Below the pieces are notes generated by a model. The model worked only from the letters and a program-made list of their open reading frames with translations. It was not told the DNA's origin and searched no databases. A stretch of DNA of 64,000 nucleotides from Mesorhizobium sp. RMAD-H1 (GTDB taxonomy: Bacteria; Pseudomonadota; Alphaproteobacteria; Rhizobiales; Rhizobiaceae): the NCBI RefSeq assembly GCF_014191375.1, contig NZ_JACHWN010000001.1, forward strand, positions 682,001 to 746,000, written 5' to 3'. Of the stretch, positions 8,789-17,008 are shown in pieces (within the stretch, counting starts at the first letter, position 1; each line of letters opens with the position of its first letter). The position numbers and the translations under genes were made by a program.

Positions 8789-9850
8789 CTATCCGGCAGG
8801 CGCGGTCACTGCATCGCGCATCATGCCGGTTTGCGGGTGGCAGTTCACATATTCATATGTCTGATGGCCGGCGTCGAACACGGATACCTCGTGGTATAGC
8901 CGAAGCTTGGACAGTTTGGCCACGACCCGGAAGAACGTGACGAAGATCCTCAAATGGGTCGGATGCGACTCCGCCCAGCGCTCCAGAAGATCCAGTGATC
9001 GCCAATGGCCGATATTGTAGCTCTTTTCGATCGGATTGCCGTCGAGATCGATATAGCGAACGTAGCGGTTGCTGTAGCAGCCGATGTCCTGGCCATGGTC
9101 ACGCAGGAAGTCCATGCCTGACCGCAATGTCGGTTCGATCTCCTCGAGATAGAGACGCCGCTCGTTGCCATCGGTATCCGCCCAATCCTGGCCTGAGCGG
9201 ATCAGTGTAAGGGCGTCATGGCCTTCCACGAGGACACGACCGCCTTCATGCGGATCGCCCGTCACGATCCTGAGCCGGCCCTTCGGCTGCATCCGGTCGG
9301 TTTGCGACAGCGGGAAGCGATCCCGCATCGAACCCCAATAGCCATGCTCCTGGATGGCATCGCTTGCACCCTCCATGATCGAGCCTACGCCTGGAAAATC
9401 GTTCGTGAATGCATAGAGCGTCTCGAACTGGTCGACGCGTGGAGCCACGATTTCACGAAAATAGCCGATGCCGTCCTCGAGCCGGTCTTGCGACACCCAC
9501 CAGTCAGATACGGTTGGCGAGGAAAGCCAGCGCCGATGCGCCGAAGGATCACGCCAGTAGGCGAGCGCGATCAGATTGCCATATCCCTGCGCATCCCGGT
9601 GTTCGGTCAGGTCATGATGGTCCGGCCCATCCTCGAGCGCGAAATCCGCCACGATGCGGCGCAGACCCGCAAGGGCGCGATCCCGCTTTTCCTCTCCCTG
9701 GAACTGCACGCCCAGATAGGCCATCACGACCTGGTGGAGATCTTCGCCGGCACGGGCAACCCACATCGGAAATGGCGGCTGATAGTCATCTGCGATGCGG
9801 CGCGAAAGCGTGCGGGGGCAACGAAGATGCGGAGGAATGGCAGATTCCAT
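8789..9850 (-). CDS. oxd: haem-dependent aldoxime dehydratase
   Basis: A 353-residue protein, the same length as the characterised enzymes OxdRE and OxdA, and alike throughout. It dehydrates aldoximes to nitriles with an oxime-ligated haem b. Counting from ATG 9850 places the key residues at the published OxdRE positions: Arg178 (RDRFP), Ser219 (LIRSGQDW), proximal haem ligand His299 (HPTHLRIF) and catalytic distal His320 (LYHEVSVF). AGAGGA lies seven bases before the start. Unlike described aldoxime-nitrile clusters, no nitrilase, nitrile hydratase, amidase or regulator is next to it. An AT-rich leader precedes it. Gap 8640-8788, between this gene and the phosphatase gene, shows nothing. Confidence 0.93.
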   Translation of the reverse strand: MESAIPPHLRCPRTLSRRIADDYQPPFPMWVARAGEDLHQVVMAYLGVQFQGEEKRDRALAGLRRIVADFALEDGPDHHDLTEHRDAQGYGNLIALAYWRDPSAHRRWLSSPTVSDWWVSQDRLEDGIGYFREIVAPRVDQFETLYAFTNDFPGVGSIMEGASDAIQEHGYWGSMRDRFPLSQTDRMQPKGRLRIVTGDPHEGGRVLVEGHDALTLIRSGQDWADTDGNERRLYLEEIEPTLRSGMDFLRDHGQDIGCYSNRYVRYIDLDGNPIEKSYNIGHWRSLDLLERWAESHPTHLRIFVTFFRVVAKLSKLRLYHEVSVFDAGHQTYEYVNCHPQTGMMRDAVTAPAG

Positions 9851-9932
9851 GACGCTGTCCTCTGGTCTTTGGACGGAAGGAGAACTCGCACTGAAGAATT
9901 AATATGTCTATAGAAAGTAGAATTCTATCATA

Positions 9933-9960
9933 TCAGGATACAGGGAAAAGTATATCCTGA
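9933..9960. promoter_or_regulatory. inverted repeat upstream of oxd
   Basis: TCAGGATA (9933-9940) and TATCCTGA (9953-9960) are perfect inverted 8-mers 12 bp apart, in an AT-rich stretch (about 9895-9985) that contrasts with the GC-rich surroundings. It lies 83-110 bp upstream of the aldoxime dehydratase start and could be the operator of an unlinked regulator. The rest of 9961-10132 shows no gene. Confidence 0.4.
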
Positions 9961-10132
9961 GATTTATTTCTTTATTCTTCCGTAGGCGCAGCCGATGAGC
10001 GCGGTTGTTACCGCAGGACGGATCCCACGCGAGAAGGGGAAGTGCTGATTGCGGGATTGCTATTCGATCCCGAATCTCGATGGCGCGCCGTCCAGCGGGC
10101 TGGAAGGCGATAAGAGATAAATCGCCCCGGCC

Positions 10133-11635
10133 TTATTGGAATGCCGTCTCGAAGAAGCTTCTGAGCTTGCGCGAATGCAGCCGTTCCGGCGGCATGGCCC
10201 GCAGCTTCTCCAGCGCGCGCACGCCGATGCGCAGATGCTGCGCGACCTGCCGCTTGTAGAACTCCGTCGCCATCCCCGGCAGTTTCAATTCCCCATGCAG
10301 CGGCTTGTCAGAAACGCACAGCAATGTTCCGTAGGGAACGCGGAAGCGGAAGCCGTTGGCAGCGATCGTTGCCGATTCCATGTCCAGCGCCACGGCGCGC
10401 GATTGCGACAGGCGCTGTACCGGCCCGCGCTGGTCGCGCAGTTCCCAATTGCGGTTGTCGATGGTTGCGACCGTGCCGGTGCGCATGATCCGCTTCAGGT
10501 CGTAGCCTTCGAGGCCGGTGATCTCTTCCACCGCCTCCTCCAGCGCCACCTGCACCTCGGCGAGCGCCGGCAGCGGCACCCAGACCGGCAAATCGTCGTC
10601 GAGCACATGGTCCTCGCGCACATAGGCATGCGCCAGCACATAGTCGCCCAGCGCCTGCGTGTTGCGCAGGCCCGCGCAATGGCCGAGCATCAGCCAGGCA
10701 TGCGGTCGCAGCACGGCGATATGGTCGGTGATCGTCTTTGCGTTGGAGGGGCCGACGCCGATATTGACCATGGTGATGCCCGATTTGTCGGGCCGCGCCA
10801 GATGATAGGCCGGCATCTGCGGCAGGCGCTGCAGCGGAACGCCAATGGAGGGCGCATCGTCGCCGGCAAGAGTGACGAGATTGCCGGGCTCGACGAACTT
10901 CTCATATCCGCCGCCGCCCTGCGCCATCAATTCGCGCGCATAGGCGCAGAATTCGTCGATATAGAACTGATAATTGGTGAAGAGCACGAAGTTCTGGAAC
11001 TGCGCCGGGCTCGTCGCCGTATAGTGCGACAGCCGGTGCAGCGAATAGTCGACCCTCTGCCCGGTGAAAGGCGAAAGCGGCATGGCTTCGCCGGGAGCGA
11101 GCTCGTAATCGCCATTGACGATGCGGTCATCGGTCGCCGCCAGATCCGGCACGTCGAAGATATCGCGCAAGGGACGCGAAAAGGCCTCCGCGACCGAGGC
11201 TTCGATATAGGTGCCCTCCAGAAAGGCGAAATGGATGGGGATGGGAACGAGCGATTCCTGCACCGTGACCGGGACACCATGATTGCGGATCAGGAGCTTG
11301 ATCTGCTCGTGCAGGTAATTGTCGAACAGGTCCGGGCGGGTGATCGTCGTCGAATATTCGCCCGGCGTGGACACATGGCCGAAGGCGAGACGGCTGTCGA
11401 CATGGGCGAAGCTCGATGTCGATAGCCGCAGCTCGGGATAATAGGCGCGGAAACGCTCCGCCCCGATTTCCCCGCGGGCGACCTTTTCGAACGCGTTGCG
11501 CAGGAAGGCGGTATTGCGGTCATAGAGCGCGCGCAAGGCATCGACCGCGGCGCGGGCATCGGTGAATTGCTCGGGTTCCTGGTGGGGCGGCGTATGGATG
11601 CCGGAGTGATAGGGATGGCCGATTCGATTTTCCAT
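10133..11635 (-). CDS. amn: AMP nucleosidase
   Basis: A 500-residue cytoplasmic enzyme that splits AMP to adenine and ribose 5-phosphate, part of purine salvage and control of AMP level. The protein has the N-terminal Amn-specific domain (about residues 20-180) and the C-terminal purine nucleoside phosphorylase-like fold, including NIGVGPSNAKTITDH, GHCAGLRN and the late ALDMESATIAANG segment that in PNP-like enzymes contacts the ribose. Length and order match the family. ATG 11635 is taken as start. It runs on the same strand as the two small genes upstream of it, which end 72 bp before. Confidence 0.94.
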   Translation of the reverse strand: MENRIGHPYHSGIHTPPHQEPEQFTDARAAVDALRALYDRNTAFLRNAFEKVARGEIGAERFRAYYPELRLSTSSFAHVDSRLAFGHVSTPGEYSTTITRPDLFDNYLHEQIKLLIRNHGVPVTVQESLVPIPIHFAFLEGTYIEASVAEAFSRPLRDIFDVPDLAATDDRIVNGDYELAPGEAMPLSPFTGQRVDYSLHRLSHYTATSPAQFQNFVLFTNYQFYIDEFCAYARELMAQGGGGYEKFVEPGNLVTLAGDDAPSIGVPLQRLPQMPAYHLARPDKSGITMVNIGVGPSNAKTITDHIAVLRPHAWLMLGHCAGLRNTQALGDYVLAHAYVREDHVLDDDLPVWVPLPALAEVQVALEEAVEEITGLEGYDLKRIMRTGTVATIDNRNWELRDQRGPVQRLSQSRAVALDMESATIAANGFRFRVPYGTLLCVSDKPLHGELKLPGMATEFYKRQVAQHLRIGVRALEKLRAMPPERLHSRKLRSFFETAFQ

Positions 11636-11707
11636 GCCTCATTATATGGAAGACTTCGCCGCGTTGGGAGGGGGCGGGACCTCCTGTCGCAAAAGCTTGT
11701 TCAAAGC

Positions 11708-11872
11708 TCATCCGACCCGTTGCAGGCTGACGAAGAGCACGAGCCCCGCGCCGTTGATGCCGGGTGTCTTTACGGCCTGGACGGCGGTGAAAAGGCCGAT
11801 CGGGCCGATGACGACGGCGGTGAAGAGCGCCATGCGAAGCAGGATGGCGGTGGCGGTGAACATGTTGGTCAT
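11708..11872 (-). CDS. 54-residue membrane protein of unknown function
   Basis: A short frame from ATG 11872 to TGA 11708 encodes MTNMFTATAILLRM... with one or two hydrophobic helices (about residues 6-32 and 40-52). Its ATG overlaps the TGA of the preceding 55-residue gene in an ATGA arrangement, which argues that both are real and translationally coupled. I do not recognise the family. It lies just upstream of amn on the same strand. Confidence 0.55.
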   Translation of the reverse strand: MTNMFTATAILLRMALFTAVVIGPIGLFTAVQAVKTPGINGAGLVLFVSLQRVG

Positions 11873-12036
11873 TGGCCGATCCTCAAATCATTGCCTGTTT
11901 CGGTGGGCACGACCGTCGAAACATTGAAAAGGGGCTTTTGCGCATTGGCCTTGCGGACTTCGTGGATGATGCTGCCCGTCAGGATGGCGATGCCCATCAG
12001 AAAGAGGCTGACGATGGTGAAGCGGCGCAGAAGCAT
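11869..12036 (-). CDS. 55-residue single-pass membrane protein of unknown function
   Basis: The frame from ATG 12036 to TGA 11869 encodes MLLRRFTIVSLFLMG... : a basic start, one helix (about residues 6-24) and a polar C-terminal half. GAGGAT stands nine bases before the ATG. The stop overlaps the next start by an ATGA. The positive-inside start suggests a periplasmic C-terminus. No family is recognised; with its neighbour it may form a two-subunit membrane complex. Confidence 0.55.
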   Translation of the reverse strand: MLLRRFTIVSLFLMGIAILTGSIIHEVRKANAQKPLFNVSTVVPTETGNDLRIGQ

Positions 12037-12223
12037 GGGACGATCCTCGTTCGATGGTCCAACAGCTACCAGAACCCGGCTGAATGCATGCTGAGAGCGC
12101 CGTTCATCTGCCGTTCAAACACGTTGACGTGAGATTAATCCACCTCCCTTGCGATACCGGCGATCGTCCGTATCTGTTATGTCGGATTCACAGCAATCGT
12201 CCCTTCATCTTCAGGAGATTCTC

Positions 12224-12931
12224 ATGACCACGCAGACAAAGCCGATCGAGCTCTATTACTGGCCGACGCCCAATGGCTGGAAGATCAGCATCATGCTGGA
12301 GGAGCTGGGCGTTCCCTATGAGGTCAAATACGTCAATATCGGCAAGGGCGACCAGTTCAAGCCGGATTTCCTGAAGATCGCGCCGAACAACCGCATGCCC
12401 GCCATCATCGATCCGGAAGGGCCTGGCGGCGAGCCGATCTCGGTGTTCGAATCCGGCGCCATCCTGCAATATCTCGGGCGCAAGTTCGGCAAGTTCTATC
12501 CCGCCGACGAGCGTAAGCGCGTCGCCACCGAGGAGTGGCTGATGTGGCAGATGGGCGGTCTCGGCCCGATGTCCGGCCAGGCTGGCCATTTCCGTATTTA
12601 TGCGCCGGAGAAGATCCAGTACGGCATCGACCGCTACACCAATGAGGTCAATCGCCTCTATGGCGTGATGAACCGCCGCCTCGAAGGCCGCGATTACCTG
12701 GCCGATGAATATTCCATCGCCGATATCGCCTGCGTGGGCTGGGTCAGCGCCTACAAGAACTATGACCAGAAGCTGGAGGATTTCCCAAATCTGAAGCGCT
12801 GGTTCGAGACGGTCACCGCACGCCCCGCCGTCAAGCGCGGCCTGGAGCTGGGCAAGGAAGAGCGCGAGAAATCAAATCTCGCCGATGACAAGGAAGCCCA
12901 GAAGATCCTGTTCGGGCAGAAGGCGCGCTAG
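12224..12931 (+). CDS. glutathione S-transferase, YfcG/YghU-like (Nu class)
   Basis: A 235-residue cytosolic GST. The thioredoxin-like N-terminal domain begins with LYYWPTPNGWKISIM, where the Thr-Pro-Asn of Nu-class enzymes (E. coli YfcG, YghU) replaces the usual catalytic Tyr/Ser/Cys; NNRMPAI gives the cis-proline loop and FESGAILQYL the glutathione-binding acid-serine pair. The helical C-terminal domain follows. Nu-class proteins act as glutathione-dependent disulfide reductases. The start is ATG 12224 with AGGAG seven bases upstream; an in-frame extension to 12149 has no good site. Confidence 0.9.
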   Translation: MTTQTKPIELYYWPTPNGWKISIMLEELGVPYEVKYVNIGKGDQFKPDFLKIAPNNRMPAIIDPEGPGGEPISVFESGAILQYLGRKFGKFYPADERKRVATEEWLMWQMGGLGPMSGQAGHFRIYAPEKIQYGIDRYTNEVNRLYGVMNRRLEGRDYLADEYSIADIACVGWVSAYKNYDQKLEDFPNLKRWFETVTARPAVKRGLELGKEEREKSNLADDKEAQKILFGQKAR

Positions 12932-12967
12932 GCGATCCCGCTGGGCGAGACAGGTTGGCACTGTTTG

Positions 12968-13127
12968 CACCCCCCTCTGCCCTGCCGGGCATCTCCCCCT
13001 CAAGGGGGGAGATTAGCTGGCATTGACGGCGACGCATTTTCTGCAATGTCGGCGATTGGCAAAAGCGGAACTCACAACGTAATCTCCCCCCTTGAGGGGG
13101 AGATGGCCGGCAGGCCAGAGGGGGGTA
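12968..13127. repeat. family B palindromic element, copy 1 (RIME-like)
   Basis: 160-bp element bounded by 47-nt inverted repeats that start CACCCCCCTCTGCCCTGC and contain CTCAAGGGGGGAGATT, with a less conserved 66-bp core. The right arm reads GGCCGGCAGGCC where most copies have GCCCGGCAGGGC. It separates the GST gene from the convergent DUF2147 gene. Elements of this look are known in Rhizobiales as RIME and in Brucella as Bru-RS; exact family membership is unchecked. Confidence 0.9.
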
Positions 13128-13165
13128 TTGTACGCCTCACCTTCGCCTGAATACCTCCCTATCTC

Positions 13166-13516
13166 TTACTGCCGCGCCAGGCTCTCGCTCTTGCAGATGA
13201 GGCCGCCCATGACGCATCCCGAGAGCGACAGCGTGTTGCCCTTGACGCTGGCCTTGCCCGTATAGGTCTTGCCTTCGTCGAGCTTGTTGACCTTGCCCTT
13301 GTAGGCGCCGCCGGTGCCGGACATAGAGCCGATCGACTTGCCCTTGTACTGGCCCGTCATCACCGTCCCGCAATAGGTATCGGCGCCGCCGCAGGGCTCA
13401 TATTTGATCACCGTGCCGTTGGGGCGCTTCCATGAACCGACGATCGGCTCCTCGGCGAGTGCCGGAGTGGCGGCGAGCGTCAATGCGGCGGCGGCGAAAA
13501 CTATTGTGCGGATCAT
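13166..13516 (-). CDS. secreted DUF2147 protein
   Basis: A 116-residue protein with a clear signal peptide (MIRTIVFAAAALTLA..., cleavage after ALA near residue 21) followed by the small DUF2147 beta-barrel-like domain: GSWKRPNGTVIKYEPC, KGKVNKLDEGKTYTGK and LSGCVMGGLICKS. Four cysteines suggest two disulfides in the periplasm. DUF2147 proteins have no settled role. ATG 13516 is preferred over the longer frame reaching 13576 because it begins the signal peptide. Confidence 0.85.
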   Translation of the reverse strand: MIRTIVFAAAALTLAATPALAEEPIVGSWKRPNGTVIKYEPCGGADTYCGTVMTGQYKGKSIGSMSGTGGAYKGKVNKLDEGKTYTGKASVKGNTLSLSGCVMGGLICKSESLARQ

Positions 13517-13987
13517 CTCATTCCTCCCGGTCACGGGGCGAAAAGCCCGGCAGCATCTCCTCCTGCCGCAAGCCACCCCTTACGAAAACGTAAAAGTAAA
13601 CGAAAGCTGGAGCGAACGGAAGCCGTCCGACAGCCGGCCAGCAGGATTTTTTTCGCGGTCTAGGACTTCAGAATTCGCCTGCTGAGCAAAGAGAATGAAT
13701 GACGGGCTGCAATGCGAACCGAATCCTTGGTTAGCATCGGGTTGATTTCGTCCAGGCGAATTTTAGACGAATTTTCGTCGAAATCCCGCAAAACCGGGGT
13801 TCTCATGTTTAATGGAATCCGAAGTTTACCTCCCGTTCGGATTTTGTTGGGTGCCCGTTAATCATCGGGCTTAACCGCCGTTTCAAGCCTCTCTGGCAAT
13901 CTCGAAAGCATCGGAAGAACACCGGATCGGCGACAAATAAGCCAATGAAAACCGGATGTTCCGGCAACAGGGATTAGGACTTGAGCA
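13517..13987. other. intergenic region without a recognised gene
   Basis: The 471-bp gap holds promoters in both directions but no supported frame. Small hairpins occur (GACGA/TCGTC near 13770; GCCCG/CGGGC at about 13854-13871). The part from 13570 to 13850 is less GC-rich than the genes on either side, as expected for regulatory DNA. Confidence 0.5.
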
Positions 13988-14254
13988 ATGGCACGATATG
14001 AATTGCGCAGTGCAGAACTCGGCACCATGGGCGCATCCGCCCAGGCCGATATCCTCTTCGAGATGGGCATGATGTACGCCACCGGACGCGATTGCGATGT
14101 CGATGTCGTCGCCGCCCACAAATGGTTCAACATCGCTGCCATCAAGGGCAACGAACGGGCTGCGGCGATGCGCAGCGAGATTGCCGCCACCATGAGCAAG
14201 GTGGAACTCGCCAGCGCATTGCGTGCCGCCCGCGAATGGATGACGACGCACTGA
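13988..14254 (+). CDS. Sel1-repeat microprotein
   Basis: An 88-residue protein with one Sel1-like helical repeat (GMMYATGRDCDVDVVAAHKWFNIAAIKGN, here named by its position at residues 27-56) flanked by a further helix on each side. Sel1 repeats form protein-binding surfaces. Small single-repeat proteins of this kind are conserved in Rhizobiales, but their partner is not known to me. No signal peptide is seen, so it is probably cytoplasmic. It ends convergently with mccA. Confidence 0.8.
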   Translation: MARYELRSAELGTMGASAQADILFEMGMMYATGRDCDVDVVAAHKWFNIAAIKGNERAAAMRSEIAATMSKVELASALRAAREWMTTH

Positions 14255-14403
14255 TATCACCCGAAAAGGGCGCGATCTTTCCTTCAAAAACCGGAAAAAC
14301 GGACCGGAAATTTCGCGAATTGCAGGGCAGGAACGGCGAAAAGTAACAGGGTTTTCGCTTTGCGCCGCGACCGGTGGGTATAACACCGGCGCGGCCGTTC
14401 TGT

Positions 14404-16407
14404 TTATGGCAGCCTCGCTTCTTCTTCCGCAAAGCGCACGAGCGTCGTGCCCTCTCGCACCTGCTCGCCCTCGGCGACGATCGTCTCCACCATGCCGTCA
14501 TGCGGCGCGGCGATCGTGTGTTCCATCTTCATGGCTTCGAGGATGAGGAGCGGCTGTCCCTTCTTCACCATGTCTCCCGCCGATGTCCGCACCTGCTTGA
14601 CCAGCCCCGGCATCGGCGCCGTCAGCCTTTCGCCGGGCAGGGCCTCGGTCTCGGCGCTCTCCAGCGGGTCGGGCATCGGGAAATGACCGGATGCTCCATC
14701 GGCGAAGATGGTCACGCCGCCGGCGGTACGTGCCGCCGTGGCATTGAGGAAGATGCCGGGGCCGGTCAGGAGCAGGTTTCGCCCGTTGCGCCGCAGCCGC
14801 AGAGGGGTCGATTGCCCGTCGGCCGACAGGATGAATCGCTCCGGCCCGTCGATGGCGATGGCAAGGCGCTCCAGCTTTCCGTCCCGGCCGAGGCTCACCG
14901 GATAGGACAGCCCATTGAAATGGCTGTAGCCGGCAATCGCCTCCCATGGATCGCCGGAAGCGGCGCGCTCGATCAGCCCGCTTGCCACGAGCGCCGCCAG
15001 CTCCGCTGCGCCGCGTGGCATCTCCGCCGGCGCAACGAGCGCATCGATATCCCGCTCGATCAGCCCCGTATCCACGTCGCCCGCCGCAAAGCCTTCATGT
15101 TCCGTCAGCCGGGCGAGGAAGGCGGCATTGGTGACCGACCCCGCGATTTCCGTCTGCCGCAACGCCGCGCCCAGCGCCGAAAGGGCAGCGCTGCGGTCCC
15201 TGCCGCGGACGATGATCTTGGCGATCATGGGATCGTAGAACGGCGCGATCGCATCGCCCTCCCGCACCCCGGCGTCGATGCGCAGTGTCGTGTCGCCCGC
15301 CGCCCCCTCCGCAAAGCGCAGATGATCGAGCGTGCCGATGGCGGGCAGGAAGCCGCGGGAGGGATCCTCCGCATAAAGCCGCGCCTCGAAGGCATGGCCG
15401 GAAAGCGTGATCTCTTCCTGTTTCAGCGGCAATGGCTCTCCCGCTGCCACACGCAGCTGCCATTCGACGAGATCAAGCCCCGTCACCATCTCCGTCACGG
15501 GATGCTCCACCTGCAGCCGCGTGTTCATCTCCATGAACCAGAAGGCGTCGGGCTTCAGTCCCTGCGAGGCATCGACGATGAACTCCACCGTGCCCGCGCC
15601 GCGATAGGAAATCGCCTTCGCCGCCTTCACTGCGGCCTGCGTCATGGCCGCACGCATTGCCTCGCTCATTCCGGGGGCAGGGGCCTCCTCGATCACCTTC
15701 TGGTGGCGCCGCTGCAGCGAACAGTCGCGCTCGAAGAGATGCACCGCATTGCCATGCGCATCGCCGAAGACCTGCACCTCGATATGCCGGGGACGGGCGA
15801 CATATTTCTCCACCAGCACGCGGTCGTCGCCGAAGGCGCTCTTGGCCTCCCGCCGGGCGGCGGCCAGCGCCTCCGCGAAATCGTCTGGGTGGTCGACCCG
15901 GCGCATGCCCTTGCCGCCGCCGCCGGCGCGCGCCTTGATCAGCACGGGATAGCCGATCTCCCGCGCCTTGGTGGCGAGCACGACGAGATCCTGCGCCTCG
16001 CCATGATAACCCGGCACGACGGGCACGCCCGCCTTCTCCATCAGCCGCTTGGCGGCGTCCTTCAGCCCCATCGCGCGGATCGAGGCGGCCGACGGGCCGA
16101 TGAAGACGAGGCCCGCGCGCTCCACCGCCTCGACGAAATCCGGGTTTTCCGAGAGAAAGCCATAGCCGGGATGGATTGCCTCGGCGCCCGTCTCCTGCGC
16201 CGCCTTGATGATGCGCGAGGCCTTCAGATAGCTCTCGGCAGCGGCCGGCGGGCCTATATGCACCGCCTCGTCGGCCATTTTCACATGCAGCGCGTCCGCG
16301 TCCGCATCGGAATAGACGGCGACGGTGCCGATCCCCAGCCGCCGTGCCGTGCGGATGATGCGGACGGCGATCTCGCCGCGATTGGCGATGAGGATTCTGG
16401 AGAACAT
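14404..16407 (-). CDS. mccA: methylcrotonyl-CoA carboxylase, biotin-carrying subunit
   Basis: A 667-residue acyl-CoA carboxylase alpha subunit. It has the N-terminal biotin carboxylase fold (MFSRILIANRGEIAVRI), the ATP-grasp segment with KARAGGGGKGMR, and the C-terminal biotinyl domain with EAMKMEH at about residues 626-632, whose lysine carries biotin. Assignment to methylcrotonyl-CoA (leucine breakdown) rather than acetyl- or propionyl-CoA rests on mccB and ivd lying 6.5 kb upstream on the same strand. The subunit genes are normally adjacent; here accessory genes separate them. It begins 11 bp after the stop of the P-loop gene, so it may now be transcribed with that gene. Confidence 0.92.
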   Translation of the reverse strand: MFSRILIANRGEIAVRIIRTARRLGIGTVAVYSDADADALHVKMADEAVHIGPPAAAESYLKASRIIKAAQETGAEAIHPGYGFLSENPDFVEAVERAGLVFIGPSAASIRAMGLKDAAKRLMEKAGVPVVPGYHGEAQDLVVLATKAREIGYPVLIKARAGGGGKGMRRVDHPDDFAEALAAARREAKSAFGDDRVLVEKYVARPRHIEVQVFGDAHGNAVHLFERDCSLQRRHQKVIEEAPAPGMSEAMRAAMTQAAVKAAKAISYRGAGTVEFIVDASQGLKPDAFWFMEMNTRLQVEHPVTEMVTGLDLVEWQLRVAAGEPLPLKQEEITLSGHAFEARLYAEDPSRGFLPAIGTLDHLRFAEGAAGDTTLRIDAGVREGDAIAPFYDPMIAKIIVRGRDRSAALSALGAALRQTEIAGSVTNAAFLARLTEHEGFAAGDVDTGLIERDIDALVAPAEMPRGAAELAALVASGLIERAASGDPWEAIAGYSHFNGLSYPVSLGRDGKLERLAIAIDGPERFILSADGQSTPLRLRRNGRNLLLTGPGIFLNATAARTAGGVTIFADGASGHFPMPDPLESAETEALPGERLTAPMPGLVKQVRTSAGDMVKKGQPLLILEAMKMEHTIAAPHDGMVETIVAEGEQVREGTTLVRFAEEEARLP

Positions 16408-16418
16408 GCTGGCTCCTT

Positions 16419-16943
16419 CTAGAGTTTCTTCCGATTATCCGGAATTTCTGCAAGAAAATGCCGCACCGCCGCCGGGCTGCGCAGATGGACCACCTTCAGG
16501 TGCGGCGGTGGCGAGCCGATGATCCTGAGCGCACCGAGCCGACCGCGCCGCCTGTATCCGGCCGCCCATTTGAGGAAGGCCCAGTCGAAGCGCTCCGGGC
16601 AACCTTCCGCCATGTCGGGGCGCGTCTGGCCGTAATGATGCCATATCCTCAGGAAAATGCGCCAGAGCCGGCGCATTGTGCCGATGTCGAGGAAGATGAG
16701 CGTATCGGCGCGCGCCAGCCGCTCGCCCAGCGTCGCGCTGTTGTTGCCGTCGAACACCCATTCCTCGCCTTCCGCCGCCTGGAGCGCCAGCGCCGCCGTT
16801 TCCTCCTGCGGGCGCTGCACCCAGCCGGCGTTCCAGTACATCGGGTCGATATGGATGACGGGCAGCCCCGTCTTCTCGCCGATCTGCCGGGCGAGGGTGG
16901 ATTTGCCCGAGCCCGCCCCGCCGATGATCATCACGCGTTTCAT
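16419..16943 (-). CDS. P-loop nucleotide kinase-like protein (FlaR/adenylate kinase-like)
   Basis: A 174-residue protein with a Walker A motif at its start (IGGAGSGKSTLARQ, residues 7-20) followed by HIDPMYW, as in the small kinase-like proteins annotated as DNA topology modulation protein FlaR. The substrate is unknown. ATG 16943 begins directly at MKRVMIIGG; the longer open frame to 17567 is a shadow of the VOC gene. It lies between VOC and mccA on the same strand, 11 bp before mccA. Confidence 0.8.
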   Translation of the reverse strand: MKRVMIIGGAGSGKSTLARQIGEKTGLPVIHIDPMYWNAGWVQRPQEETAALALQAAEGEEWVFDGNNSATLGERLARADTLIFLDIGTMRRLWRIFLRIWHHYGQTRPDMAEGCPERFDWAFLKWAAGYRRRGRLGALRIIGSPPPHLKVVHLRSPAAVRHFLAEIPDNRKKL

Positions 16944-17008
16944 GCTTTTCCGTTCGGCGAAGATGTTGGATTTGCTTTCTCTCCCGGGAGAGGAGAGAAA
17001 GCAACCAT

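Noticed and set aside
13854-13871. GCCCG/CGGGC hairpin as a terminator
   Set aside because: The stem is only five pairs, with no T-run and no gene ending nearby on that strand.
14374-16422. 682-codon forward frame opposite mccA
   Set aside because: No family resemblance; mccA on the other strand has full domain content and the biotinyl motif.
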